A stretch of DNA of 64,000 bases from a cyanobacterium endosymbiont of Epithemia clementina EcSB (GCF_029919255.1 NZ_CP123991.1:2581833-2645832); one strand, 5' to 3'. Shown: positions 18,640 to 27,927, counted from the stretch's first letter. Translations and numbers: made by a program. The notes: a model not told the origin generated them from the sequence alone.

Positions 18640-20892
18640 TTAGTCATCGTCCCAATCATCATTTCTAGCGGAGCTTCCGCCCCCGACAGTCACTAAATCA
18701 ATCTGCTGACGATAATAGTCTACACTTTTTACCTCTACTTCAACTTCATCCCCTAAACGATAAGCAATGCGATTTTTTCGTCCTACTAAACAACCATGAC
18801 GGGCGCGATATTCATACCAATCATCTTTCAAAGAACTAACATGAACGAGTCCCTCCACCAATAGATCTTCAATTTCGACAAAGAAACCATAGGATTGGAC
18901 TCCTGTAATCAACCCTCGGAAAACCTGGCCAGTGCGTTCTTTCATTTTCTCAGCCTTCTTCAAGCCATCGAGATCTTTTTCTGCGTCTTCAGCTAATTTT
19001 TCACGATCGTTAAGATGAGAAACTAATACGTGAAATTCTTCTTCAAGACTTTCTTGCATCGCAGGAGGTAAAACATTCCAGTTAATGTCAATGTGACAAC
19101 GACTGCTGTGGAGGTCTACCCCCGTTTTAGTTTGTTTGGTACGACGATCACGTCCTTCACTAAACAATAACTTAATCATACGTTGTACTAGTAAATCCCC
19201 ATATCGTTGACCAGGAGAGACACAATGAGTATAACAGTCATGATAAGCTAAGCCGAAATGGGGAGCAGAATGACTGCTATATTTAGCAGATTTTAGAGTA
19301 TCTTTCAAAAGAAAATTTAATACTCGCACCGAGGAACATTGATTAAATCCTTGAGTCAAATTGTAATAATCTTGAGCAGTAATGTCCTCTTCGGAAGACA
19401 GTTGTATATCTATACCTAAATTATCCACAAGTTTCAGTAAATCTTCTAATTCTTCCCAATCGGGTTCAGGTTGAGCGCAATAAAGGGAGGGAATTCCTAA
19501 AGCGTAAAGATGATCTGCTACCGATTTTCCCGCTAGGATTATCAACTCCATCAACAGCGAGCGCACAGGAACCTTGGATGAAGCAATAATAACCCCCAAA
19601 CGTCCTTCATCTTGATAAGGTGATCGCGGCTCTAACTGTAGTTCAAACCCTCCTCGTTGCAACCGTTGTGCTTTAACTAAGGGACTAAGGGTAAAAAACA
19701 GTTGGTTGAGACATTGAGCTAATTTTTCTTGTTCGGCAGACACCAGGTCAAGATTGGCTAATAAACCTTGAGCTTCTTGATAAGTCAGTTTTTCATTAAC
19801 ATTAATAACTGTTGGCTGAATTTCGAATTCAATCATTTGACCATTTTTATCAAAGGTAATTAACACTGAAATGGTTAAACAATCTTTTTCTGGGACAATA
19901 CAACAACAGTCAGTTAAAGCCTTTGGCAATAAGGGAAGTACTTTTTTACCTAAATAAATCGTCGTTCCTCGTTTTTTTGCAGTTTTATCGAGAAGCGAAT
20001 CAGGGGTAACATAATGAGCAACATCGGTAATATGAATACCTAATTGCCAGTATTGATCGGGAGTTTTTTCAAGGGTAAAAGCTGTTTCAACAAAAGGAGG
20101 GTGGTCTCGTTGCTCATCTTCAACAAAGGTAAATGTAAACTGTTGACGCAAATCAACCCGCCTGTCAATTTCAGCTCGATCAACTGTTTTTGGTAAAGCT
20201 TCCGCCAGTTGTTCCACCGCTTCAGGGAAAACTTGGGGTAAATCGTGTTTACAACAGACGATATCCGTATCGGCAGCTTCTTCAGCATCACTTCCTAAAA
20301 TACGGGTGATAGTTCCCCAGGGGGGATGTTCTCCAATCGGATAGCGTATTACAGACACATGAACTAAATGGTTTACTGCTTGTTCTAAACTAGTCTCATT
20401 TTGTTTAAGTAAAAGTTCAAACAATAAGCGATCATCGAGAGGAATCGCCCTATAATCTCCATCATCTTTTTTCACTTGAGCAAGTAATGACGGATTTGCC
20501 CGTTCTAAAATCAGTTTCACTTCTCCTTCTGGAGAACGACGACGAGTGCCTTCTTTAATCACTTTAACAAGGACGCGGTCACCGTTCCACGCATTGCTAA
20601 GATGAGTTTCTCGTATATAGATATCATCAGCGTCTTCTTCATCTTGAATAGCAAAACAAAACCCCTTGCTTGAACAGCGTAACTTAGCTTCAACCAGATT
20701 TTTTTCCGTAAAACGGCGATATTTACCTCTTTCCTTAACTAAAACTCCAATTTTTTCTAGAATATCCAGAATAATTTGGAGCTTTTTGATGCTTTCTTCA
20801 TCTTCACACCCCAACTTTTTCTCCAGAAATTTAGCCGCGACTAATTTGTCATCTGTAAAATTGGACAAAAGTGTAGCGATTGAAAATTCCAT
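18640..20892 (-). CDS. RNase R/RNase II-family protein with altered catalytic site
   Basis: RNB-superfamily protein of 750 residues with the RNase R domain order: N-terminal helix-turn-helix-like and cold-shock-like regions (about 1-230), RNB core (about 250-600) and a C-terminal S1 domain (GQVFRGLITGVQSYGFFVEI onward). In active RNase R/II the core starts with an Asp cluster (D-x-x-x-A-x-D-x-D-D-A). Here the equivalent segment is FVEDEQRDHPPFVETAFTLE, directly before LGIHITDVAHYV. The late motif normally SPIRRY-DL--HR is SPGQRYGDLLVQR. The gene is intact, so this may be a cyanobacterial subfamily trait: different chemistry, weak activity, or a non-catalytic RNA-binding role. The usual call would be vacB/rnr; I leave the symbol open. 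Confidence 0.85.
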   Translation of the reverse strand: MEFSIATLLSNFTDDKLVAAKFLEKKLGCEDEESIKKLQIILDILEKIGVLVKERGKYRRFTEKNLVEAKLRCSSKGFCFAIQDEEDADDIYIRETHLSNAWNGDRVLVKVIKEGTRRRSPEGEVKLILERANPSLLAQVKKDDGDYRAIPLDDRLLFELLLKQNETSLEQAVNHLVHVSVIRYPIGEHPPWGTITRILGSDAEEAADTDIVCCKHDLPQVFPEAVEQLAEALPKTVDRAEIDRRVDLRQQFTFTFVEDEQRDHPPFVETAFTLEKTPDQYWQLGIHITDVAHYVTPDSLLDKTAKKRGTTIYLGKKVLPLLPKALTDCCCIVPEKDCLTISVLITFDKNGQMIEFEIQPTVINVNEKLTYQEAQGLLANLDLVSAEQEKLAQCLNQLFFTLSPLVKAQRLQRGGFELQLEPRSPYQDEGRLGVIIASSKVPVRSLLMELIILAGKSVADHLYALGIPSLYCAQPEPDWEELEDLLKLVDNLGIDIQLSSEEDITAQDYYNLTQGFNQCSSVRVLNFLLKDTLKSAKYSSHSAPHFGLAYHDCYTHCVSPGQRYGDLLVQRMIKLLFSEGRDRRTKQTKTGVDLHSSRCHIDINWNVLPPAMQESLEEEFHVLVSHLNDREKLAEDAEKDLDGLKKAEKMKERTGQVFRGLITGVQSYGFFVEIEDLLVEGLVHVSSLKDDWYEYRARHGCLVGRKNRIAYRLGDEVEVEVKSVDYYRQQIDLVTVGGGSSARNDDWDDD

Positions 20893-21741
20893 TTACCTAT
20901 TAATCTTCCTTACTAAATGTGAGTGGATCTTATTGGTGGACGGAATGATAGAAGAGGAGTTGCTCGACAACTTCCTAAACGGTTACGTCTTCTATATCCG
21001 ACACCATGAAGCAAGAAAAGTTCTTTCTTCGATGAGGAGATTGCCTAGTTAGTTAGGGAACTTAGCTAACTAAGTCGTGGCTCAGTTAAGTGATTGCCGT
21101 CTTTATTCTTAAGATTCAAATCTTTAGAATGACTAAGTTAGTTTTCCCAATTAGACCTCTGTTTACAATCAAGAAGCGACCTTTGATATATCTGGATTTG
21201 TCGCATTATTTATTGTTGGAGATCTACTATATTAGCAGTGAAGTTGCTCCTAGGTATCTTTGATTTTGTACTTGAAAAGTCGTGTCCTGCGAGAACAGAG
21301 TGAGAGTTGTATCTAGTGAGAAGGACTACTCTCATTGGAGGTCAACTCTGTCCAAGGTGAGTGTGAGAAACTAATCCGTTAACACTTCCCTTTCACAAAC
21401 TTATCTAGGTTTTAATTTTACCAAGGTTAAGTGACACTTGCGAGGTTTGTCTTTGACGAAAGTGAAAGTCAGTGTTGATTTTTCATCTCATTTAAGATTC
21501 CCCTAACAACTAGCATAAGCACACAGCGCAGCCTTCCATATCCAACCATAGGATTTTACTGCTTCACTAACTTTGTTTATATAGAAAATGTTGCCATTTA
21601 TCCATCCCTATCCATATAATTCTAAAATTAGCGTCATCGACTATCCATCAGCTGTAAATATATTTTTTTAAAACTGGTGGAAAAGCTTTTCTACCAGTTT
21701 TAAACTTTTTAGTTTGGTTGTCTGGGTTTTACCAGATAACT
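20893..21741. other. intergenic, nothing firm
   Basis: Upstream of the RNase R-like gene, so its promoter must be here. A plus-strand frame around 20930-21050 is open but partly overlaps the gene on the other strand and has no family match. The stretch 21250-21480 is richer in G and C than its surroundings and might hold an RNA or an old gene, but I see no diagnostic structure. The hairpin at 21670 is listed separately. Confidence 0.35.
21670..21701. repeat. inverted repeat, 16-bp arms with one G-U
   Basis: Arms 21670-21685 and 21686-21701 (AAAACTGGTGGAAAAG and complement) with no spacer and one G-T mismatch, which pairs as G-U in plus-strand RNA. It lies just past the 3' end of the minus-strand remnant at 21742 and may be its old terminator. 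Confidence 0.8.
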
Positions 21742-22005
21742 TTATCCCCAGCAGTTAGGACAATGGGGTTCGTCCTTTAATGTCCTAGCTTGTTTCTAGG
21801 TGTCGATTAGACTTGATTTCATCGTCTAGTTTTTCTAGTCTAGTCATCAAGCTCTGAGCACGCTTTGATCCTGAGGTCTGCAGGTATTCCCACAGCTCAA
21901 TGTATTCCGTTCGTTTATAACGCAAACGCAGGGCTTACCACGCTGAGACTAACAGTATGAGAGGTAGGTTCACCCGGATATAGCAATCTCTTTTCTAACA
22001 GCAAT
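21742..22005 (-). pseudogene. remnant of a small membrane-anchored protein
   Basis: Minus-strand frame: a basic N-terminus (KRDCYIRV), a hydrophobic stretch NLPLILLVSAW, a TAA where Gln would fit, then ALRLRYKRTEYIELWEYLQT and GSKRAQSLMTRLEKLDDEIK, then TAG at 21785-21787. In a shifted frame the DNA continues KDEPHCPNCWG and TAA (21742-21744), a plausible zinc-ribbon-like C-terminus. It looks like a small protein with one membrane helix and a charged helical tail, broken by one stop and one frameshift. Family not identified. Confidence 0.5.
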
Positions 22006-22163
22006 ACAAATATTTTCACAAAGAGGAATTGTAGATTTGACGAATCCATAAAAATCAAGGTGTGTTTATATTTGACTTGTTTTTCTTCAATATTTTCCTA
22101 TCTTTATCCCCTAAAATAGTACAAATAGACTAAACAAAGATAGTAACGGGTAGCTCAAAAATT

Positions 22164-23105
22164 ATGTTGACTCAATTCAGAATTCTTTATCCTCAAGGCG
22201 GTGTAATCAGTGAATTAGTAACCATTGATCACGGAAAGTATATTGTGCGAGTCCTAATCAAAGTTGGGTCAATTACTTTAGGGACAGGTTTAGCAGGAGC
22301 TAACACTATTGAGGAAGCTGAAGATGCGGCAAGAAACCGAGCTTTAGGGTTACTCAAACTCGATAGTATTTCCTGGAACCCTAATAATCTCAACACTTCT
22401 CAAACTCAAGAAAATCACAATTCAGGCACAATAGCAACAAAAGTTAAAACCAATGAATCATCTTTTTCTTCGAAAGTTCCGAACATTTCGGTAGTTGCTC
22501 AAACCCACTCTGAAACACTATTGTCTGAGCAACAAGTTCCGGTTGCGACTTCTGTAAAAGTTCCCCAAACTTCTATACTAGAGGCGAGCTCTTCTAAACC
22601 ATCGGCTTTTATTGAGACAACTACAAGCAAATCTTCAGTCCAAGTATTATCTGTTTCTAGCATCAATGAGATTGTGACTGAACCAGTGGAAAAAGTTTTT
22701 TTTAAACCCTCGTTAGTAGAAGAAAATTCTACTAGTCCTAATGAGAAATTAGCTGAACTTATGGAAGAGGTTTCTCCAAGATCTTCTCAAGTACAAGAAA
22801 CATTTATTTCAACCCCAGAGATAGGGAAAATTTCAACGCCAACGACTATCATAAGCCAAGAGCTTCCAGACGTATCCTCTTCTAAAGACCAATCTCATCT
22901 GACAACAATTGAAGAACCTCTTGAGTTTTCTGAGATTATTGCCCGTTCCAATGTAGAAATGAAGCGTTTAGGCTGGACAAAAGTACAAGGACGCGAATAT
23001 TTGATTCAAACTTATGGGAAGCGATCACGTCAAGTTCTCTCTGATGAAGAACTCCTCGAGTTTCTTGATTACCTCCAAAGTTTACCAACTCCCTCTCAAA
23101 CCTAG
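22164..23105 (+). CDS. conserved cyanobacterial protein with Ser/Thr-rich linker
   Basis: Intact 313-residue protein in three parts. Residues 1-68 form a compact beta-rich domain ending in a helix (FRILYPQGGVISELVTIDHG, then EEAEDAARNRALGLLKL), a pattern that resembles double-stranded-RNA-binding or Rad52-like small domains. Residues 75-255 are low-complexity, rich in Ser, Thr, Val and Glu, probably disordered. Residues 256-313 are a conserved helical C-terminus, with EMKRLGWTKVQGREYLIQTY and LSDEELLEFLDYLQSLP. No signal peptide or membrane helix. Two ordered ends with a long linker suggest an adaptor; function unknown. Confidence 0.75.
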   Translation: MLTQFRILYPQGGVISELVTIDHGKYIVRVLIKVGSITLGTGLAGANTIEEAEDAARNRALGLLKLDSISWNPNNLNTSQTQENHNSGTIATKVKTNESSFSSKVPNISVVAQTHSETLLSEQQVPVATSVKVPQTSILEASSSKPSAFIETTTSKSSVQVLSVSSINEIVTEPVEKVFFKPSLVEENSTSPNEKLAELMEEVSPRSSQVQETFISTPEIGKISTPTTIISQELPDVSSSKDQSHLTTIEEPLEFSEIIARSNVEMKRLGWTKVQGREYLIQTYGKRSRQVLSDEELLEFLDYLQSLPTPSQT

Positions 23106-23215
23106 TATATAGTTTTAAAGAAATCCAAACGGACCCCTGCTTAACTTTCCCTAAAAATTGATGGAAAGAACCATCTCAAAAAATCACTCAGTAACGCTTG
23201 TTAGCTGAACTAACT

Positions 23216-23244
23216 TAGGGGTTAACCGTCGCCGTTGACCCCTA
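23216..23244 (+). terminator. terminator between convergent genes
   Basis: Stem 23216-23226 (TAGGGGTTAAC) pairs with 23234-23244 (GTTGACCCCTA), with one G-U and a 7-base loop, followed by TCTTTGTTGTT on the plus strand. It serves the 22164 gene and could also limit read-through from clpP on the minus strand. Confidence 0.65.
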
Positions 23245-23266
23245 TCTTTGTTGTTCCCCTGATTCC

Positions 23267-23878
23267 CTAACTAACAGGAGTAGGGGAAGGATTGCTAGCC
23301 GAAGGACTACGGTTAATCACTTGGTCAATTAATCCATATTCTTGAGATTCTTCAGCGGACATAAAAAAATCTCGTTCCGTATCTTGAGCAATTTGCTCAA
23401 GGGATTTCCCTGTATGACGTGCTAAGTGCTCGTTGAGTAGTTGCTTTAGATAAAGAATCTCTTTAGCTTGAATTTCAATGTCTGTGGCTTGTCCCTGGGC
23501 TCCTCCCAGAGGTTGGTGAATCATAATGCGAGAGTTAGGCAAGCTCATCCTTTTTCCTTTAGCTCCTGCACTGAGAAGGAAAGCTCCCATACTAGCAGCT
23601 AACCCAATGCAGATAGTAGAGACATCAGGACGGATTTGGTTCATGGTATCAAAAATCCCTAGTCCTGCCGATACAGACCCCCCTGGAGAGTTGATATAAA
23701 GATAAATGTCCTTCTCTGGATCTTCTGCTTCTAGGAATAATAACTGAGCAACAATAAGGTTAGCACTCTCGTCTCTGACCTCTTGTCCCAAAAAGACAAT
23801 GCGTTCGCGTAACAGACGAGAGTAAATATCAAATGCGCGTTCACCACGGCCAGAAGTTTCAATAACGGTAGGAATCAT
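23267..23878 (-). CDS. clpP: ATP-dependent Clp protease proteolytic subunit
   Basis: Serine protease subunit that forms the barrel used by ClpX or ClpC for regulated protein breakdown. 203 residues. The catalytic triad is complete: Ser96 in [14 protein letters not shown], His121 in [12 protein letters not shown] and Asp170 in [11 protein letters not shown]. The ATG at 23878 precedes the conserved [18 protein letters not shown]. Cyanobacteria have several ClpP paralogues plus the inactive ClpR; the intact triad makes this an active ClpP. The usual neighbours tig and clpX are not next to it: only a short unrecognised remnant lies in the 780 bases upstream. Confidence 0.95.
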   Translation of the reverse strand: MIPTVIETSGRGERAFDIYSRLLRERIVFLGQEVRDESANLIVAQLLFLEAEDPEKDIYLYINSPGGSVSAGLGIFDTMNQIRPDVSTICIGLAASMGAFLLSAGAKGKRMSLPNSRIMIHQPLGGAQGQATDIEIQAKEILYLKQLLNEHLARHTGKSLEQIAQDTERDFFMSAEESQEYGLIDQVINRSPSASNPSPTPVS

Positions 23879-24244
23879 AGAGTCTCTATCTTTTGGTTTC
23901 TTCCTTTTGATTTTAGCGAGTTTGTTCGTGTGTTGAAGCTCCTATTTTTTAAACGAGACACTTATAAGCTCTATCGAATACACTCTGTATTGCTGTCAAC
24001 TACAGTCCAAATACGCCAATAATGTATAGTTAAACTATATTTATATTCATTCAAAATTCTATTTAATTTATTTGTATATTCATCACTCAGAAAATTATAA
24101 GTCTTAATTAGAGTTAATCTAGGACTAGTGCGTATTCGATAAAGTGCTAAAAAAAACGAAAAATAGCGTGTTGAGAACGACAATAAATAACATTGGGTTT
24201 TGATAGATGATTTTGCAGAACAACAGACTATTATCTTTAGATAA

Positions 24245-24365
24245 TTAAGCAAGTATCTTCCACTTACGGCGTTTATCGAGTCTAAGCCATCTCTAGACTA
24301 ATTGCTGTTTTTGCTTCAAACCCTTAATTCTAGCCTTGACTAGGAAATTTCATTCAGCTAATAAA
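24245..24365 (-). pseudogene. short unrecognised coding remnant
   Basis: Minus-strand frame with FLVKARIKGLKQKQQLV, stop, RWLRLDKRRKWKILA and TAA at 24245-24247; a TGA also interrupts the beginning. Basic, helical composition. Too short to name. The flanking spacer (23879-24244 and 24366-24658) is AT-rich and otherwise featureless. Confidence 0.3.
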
Positions 24366-24658
24366 GACAAAGTTTCTGGTGTTTATAATGTTCCAGAAAA
24401 AACCTCATAATTGGAACTAATAGAAACGATATCAATACAATTACTCGGTTCAGTATTTTTAATTTTTTTTTATAAAAATCTAAAAGATGTCTTTATTTCA
24501 TTAATGTCTTTATTTCACTAATTTGTTAGTTATAGTAACCCTTTTTAAGGTAAAATACTTTTGTTTTTTACATTGAGCTAGCGATATAGTCCCTTGGTTC
24601 TACCGAGTAAAAAAAGTTTAATACCTATATAAATGTAACCGTTATTTAAAAACTACTT

Positions 24659-25960
24659 ATGACTTCAACTTTGCTTAAAACCTCAGCGTTCAATGCTCCC
24701 ACAATTCGTTCTCTTCCCAATGGATTGACCATCATTGCTGAACAGATGCCAGTTGAATCGATTAGTCTCAACCTCTGGTTAAAAATAGGGTCTGCATTAG
24801 AATCAAATGAGATTAATGGGATGGCACATTTTCTAGAACACATGGTCTTTAAAGGAACTTCTTGTCTCAAAAGTGGAGAATTTGAACGATTAGTTGAAGA
24901 ACGAGGAGCACTGACCAATGCCGCGACTTCTCAAGATTATACCCATTATCATATTAATTGTGTGCCCCAAGATTTCAGAGACCTTACCCCATTGCAATTA
25001 GATGTGGTGTTCAATCCTAGTATTGCTGATGAGGAATTTGAACGAGAACGATTAGTGGTTTTAGAAGAAATCCGCCGGTCAAATGATAATCCTCGTCTTC
25101 AGACTTTTTACCGCGCGATGGAGACTTGTTTTGAAGTCTTGCCCTATCGTCGTCGCGTGCTAGGAAAGGCATCCATCATTGAAGGCTTAATGGCCCAACA
25201 AATGCGAGATTTTCACGAAACTTGGTATCAACCTGAATCAGTAACAGCAGTGACAGTGGGTAATCTTCCCGTAGAAACGTTAATCGATATTGTGGCGAAG
25301 AGTTTTAGTCAAACGTGTAGGTCTTCTAGTATTAAGCAAAAAAATGCACAAGAGAAAAAAGCAGTTAAGTTTTTACCTGAAGTTCCTTTTACTAAAATTG
25401 TACGTCGGGAATTTGAGGACTCCAGTTTACAGCAATCTCGCTTAATAATGATATGGCGAGTTCCTGGGTTGATTGAATTAGATCGAATCTATGCTTTGGA
25501 TGTATTAGCAGTGATTTTAGGACAGGGAAGGGTGTCGAGGTTATTCCGGGACTTACGCGAAGACAAAAAGTTAGTTTCCCGTATTAACGTTAGCAATATG
25601 ACCCATAAAATTCAAGGAATGTTTTATATTTCAGCTCAATTACTATCAGAAAATATTTTGGAGGTGGAGCAGATTATCATTGAGCAGATTACCCATATTA
25701 GACAAACATCGGTGACGGAAACTGAATTGAATCGTGTACGAATTCAGGTGGCTAATCGGTTTGTGTTTAGTAGTGAAAGTCCGAGCAATCGTGCTAATCT
25801 TTATGGTTACTTTTATTCTCAGTTACAAGACTTGGAATCAGCTTTGACGTATCCAAGTCGTATACAACATCTGAGTTTAGAAGATATCCAACAAGCTGCT
25901 CTCGATTATTTGTCTCCTAATGCCTATGGCATTACCATAGTACGTTCTACTAATAAATAA
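24659..25960 (+). CDS. M16-family zinc peptidase (processing-peptidase-like)
   Basis: Metallopeptidase of the pitrilysin/mitochondrial-processing-peptidase family; cleaves short or unfolded peptides. 433 residues in two homologous halves. The inverted zinc motif HFLEH (57-61) is intact, and a downstream acidic ligand is available in VVLEEIRRSND. The C-terminal half has the family's usual GQGRVSRLFRDLREDKKLVS substrate-binding region. No signal peptide is visible. The ATG at 24659 lies after an AT-rich spacer. It lies 20 bases upstream of the fructosamine-kinase-like gene, so they are probably an operon. A second, zinc-motif-less M16 protein is encoded 15 kb away. Confidence 0.93.
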   Translation: MTSTLLKTSAFNAPTIRSLPNGLTIIAEQMPVESISLNLWLKIGSALESNEINGMAHFLEHMVFKGTSCLKSGEFERLVEERGALTNAATSQDYTHYHINCVPQDFRDLTPLQLDVVFNPSIADEEFERERLVVLEEIRRSNDNPRLQTFYRAMETCFEVLPYRRRVLGKASIIEGLMAQQMRDFHETWYQPESVTAVTVGNLPVETLIDIVAKSFSQTCRSSSIKQKNAQEKKAVKFLPEVPFTKIVRREFEDSSLQQSRLIMIWRVPGLIELDRIYALDVLAVILGQGRVSRLFRDLREDKKLVSRINVSNMTHKIQGMFYISAQLLSENILEVEQIIIEQITHIRQTSVTETELNRVRIQVANRFVFSSESPSNRANLYGYFYSQLQDLESALTYPSRIQHLSLEDIQQAALDYLSPNAYGITIVRSTNK

Positions 25961-25980
25961 TTATTAATTACTAAACGAAA

Positions 25981-26850
25981 ATGTGGACGCAAATTGCTCA
26001 ACATATTTCTAAGGCTATCCAAAGGGAGTTTCGGATTAAAAACCGACGTTCTGTCAATGGAGGTTGTATCAATCAGTGTTACTCCTTAATTGGGGATAAC
26101 ATTACTTATTTTGTTAAAACTAACCAAGCTTCTCAGGTAGAAATGTTTGCGGCCGAAGCATTGGGTTTGAAACAGATATCAAACACTAAGACCATTCGTG
26201 TCCCTCAACCAATTTGTTGGGGAATAGCCGAAAGAGCTAGTTATATTGTACTTGAATGGATCGAATTTAATGGAGGTACTAATCAATCTTGGGAGGAGAT
26301 GGGACGTAAATTGGCGGCAATGCACCACCATCAGGGATCTGATAAATTTGGTTGGGAACAAAACAATACGATTGGTTCTATCCCTCAGATGAATATTTGG
26401 ACTGATAGTTGGGCAGATTTTTTTGCAGAAAACCGTATTGGTTATCAATTGAAGTTGGCAAGACGACGTGGGGGAAATTTTCCTGAATGTACTCAAGTTG
26501 TGGAGATTGTTAAGGAGTTATTAGCCCATAGAAAACCTCAACCTTCTTTGGTACATGGGGACTTATGGTCAGGAAATGTTGCGGTAACTCAGGAAGGAGA
26601 GCCGGTTATTTTAGACCCTGCTACTTATTATGGCGATCATGAAGTTGATCTAGCGATGACAGAACTGTTTGGGGGATTTTTAGGTGTATTTTATAGAGGA
26701 TACAATGAGGTTTTTCCTTTAGACAAAGGTTATGAAAAACGGAAAACAATCTATAATCTTTATCATATTCTAAATCATTTTAATTTGTTTGGAGGTGGAT
26801 ATGGTTCCCAGGTTAATCGAATGATTCAAAAAATCCTAACTAGTGAATAA
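25981..26850 (+). CDS. fructosamine/ketosamine-3-kinase-family protein
   Basis: Phosphorylates sugar adducts (ketosamines) on proteins or small amines, which destabilises them: deglycation. The 289-residue protein has the aminoglycoside-kinase fold: catalytic-loop motif HGDLWSGN (192-199; Asp194), metal-binding LDPATYYGDHEVDLAM (211-226) and an N-lobe with a candidate ATP-binding Lys46 (YFVKTN). ATG at 25981, 20 bases after the M16 gene, so cotranscription is likely. Co-location with a peptidase would fit a protein-quality theme, but that link is inference. Confidence 0.9.
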   Translation: MWTQIAQHISKAIQREFRIKNRRSVNGGCINQCYSLIGDNITYFVKTNQASQVEMFAAEALGLKQISNTKTIRVPQPICWGIAERASYIVLEWIEFNGGTNQSWEEMGRKLAAMHHHQGSDKFGWEQNNTIGSIPQMNIWTDSWADFFAENRIGYQLKLARRRGGNFPECTQVVEIVKELLAHRKPQPSLVHGDLWSGNVAVTQEGEPVILDPATYYGDHEVDLAMTELFGGFLGVFYRGYNEVFPLDKGYEKRKTIYNLYHILNHFNLFGGGYGSQVNRMIQKILTSE

Positions 26851-26911
26851 TGCTGAGATACTGGAAGTTCAGACTCAAGTTGAGGGAGATGTTCTACCTT
26901 ACTATCAACTA

Positions 26912-27346
26912 TTATTTAGATTGACAATAACTATTCATTTGATTTCCCAATTTTGGTTCTTTCTGACCTAATTGTTGTAGTTGCTGTTGCATTAACTTAA
27001 CCGTGTTGATATCCTTTTGTTGTAATGCGAATATGAATTGCCGAGTTGTTTGAGCGTATCCTTGGTAAATATCAGCCAATCCTAGCTGATATTTAACTAA
27101 ATTTTCATCAGAGATAGATAAATCTCTCATCTCAGTTGCTGCTTTGTCAAAAGAGTCAGCCACTTGTAAGGCTTTTTGAATATCCTCTGTTTTACGATTA
27201 GTTTGGCTTTCTTTAGCAATTTCTTGAGTAATTGAAATTATTTTTTTACATTGAGAAACTCTATTTTCAGAACAACTAACCAAAATTAGATTTAGCAAAA
27301 TAACTAACAATGGAGCATTTATAAATATTTTTTTAGAGAAAATCAT
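26912..27346 (-). CDS. small lipoprotein, unknown function
   Basis: 144 residues with a basic start, a hydrophobic core (APLLVILLNLILVSC) and a lipobox LVSC that predicts lipid attachment at Cys25 and periplasmic placement. The mature part is almost entirely alpha-helical, with charged repeats such as QLGLADIYQGYAQTTRQF and QQKDINTVKLMQQQLQQLGQ, and two more Cys (near the start and end) that could form a disulfide. It overlaps the upstream gene by 4 bases (ATGA), so the two are translationally coupled. No family recognised. Confidence 0.75.
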   Translation of the reverse strand: MIFSKKIFINAPLLVILLNLILVSCSENRVSQCKKIISITQEIAKESQTNRKTEDIQKALQVADSFDKAATEMRDLSISDENLVKYQLGLADIYQGYAQTTRQFIFALQQKDINTVKLMQQQLQQLGQKEPKLGNQMNSYCQSK

Positions 27347-27633
27347 TGTAACTGATTAGAAGAAGTAGTACTGGTTACTAGAGTTCTGAGAATATTAGTT
27401 AGTCGGGTCAACTGCTCCTTTGATTCATTTTGGCTATCCACTAAGGTTTGTACAGATTCAGTCAAAGCAAATATTTGATATCCTTGCTGTTGTATTTGGT
27501 GTTCTTGTCGTTCTATTTTTTCAGATATATCATTTATTTTTTTAGCTAGTTTTTCTACTGTATTTGTAGTTGCAATTATGGCTTCTCCTATGTGTTTTAA
27601 GATGTTGATTAGTTGCTCAGTTTTATCACTCAT
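27343..27633 (-). CDS. small coiled-coil protein, unknown function
   Basis: 96 residues, ATG at 27633, highly helical with heptad spacing through most of its length (KLAKKINDISEKIERQEHQI, then LTESVQTLVDSQNESKEQLT). No membrane segment or signal. It is the first gene of a two-gene unit; its stop overlaps the ATG of the downstream lipoprotein gene. The organisation suggests the two products work in one process, but one is cytoplasmic and the other predicted to be exported, so direct contact is uncertain. Confidence 0.7.
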   Translation of the reverse strand: MSDKTEQLINILKHIGEAIIATTNTVEKLAKKINDISEKIERQEHQIQQQGYQIFALTESVQTLVDSQNESKEQLTRLTNILRTLVTSTTSSNQLQ

Positions 27634-27784
27634 AATATTAATTTCCTTACTTGAACAGGTTATTATTATATAATAATTTACTTCCTTAATAAAGGATAGA
27701 TTTTTTAGTTTTGAAGTAGTAGTTTAACAAGTTTATCAATTGGGCAAATTGACACTGAGTACAATCTACGCAAAACAGGTTTTA

Positions 27785-27814
27785 AGTTTACCTCACTTGC
27801 CTGTGAGGTAAACT
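27785..27814 (-). terminator. hairpin downstream of galE
   Basis: Perfect 12-bp stem (AGTTTACCTCAC and complement) with a 6-base loop. It lies 114 bases past the galE stop on the galE strand, with TTAAAACC following. The T-run is weak, so terminator is likely but not certain. Confidence 0.55.
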
Positions 27815-27927
27815 ATGCATCACCAGCCGAGTACCTCAATTTTCTATTTGAGCTATTATTCAGAAATATAAACCCTTCACAAATCTGTAAGTTTAAGAAA
27901 TTTTGCTCTAAAAATTAGAAATTTTTC

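Noticed and set aside
20930-21050. Weak resemblance of a plus-strand frame to initiation factor IF-1
   Set aside because: Only a loose pattern (EEELLDNFLNGYVF) without the conserved GKIRRN core, so not supportable.
21250-21480. GC-richer segment that might be a structured RNA
   Set aside because: I could not build a consistent fold or find conserved RNase P, tmRNA or 6S signatures.
23971-24252. 93-codon minus-strand frame upstream of clpP
   Set aside because: No motif and unnatural composition; a different frame in the same area (24245-24365) looks more coding.
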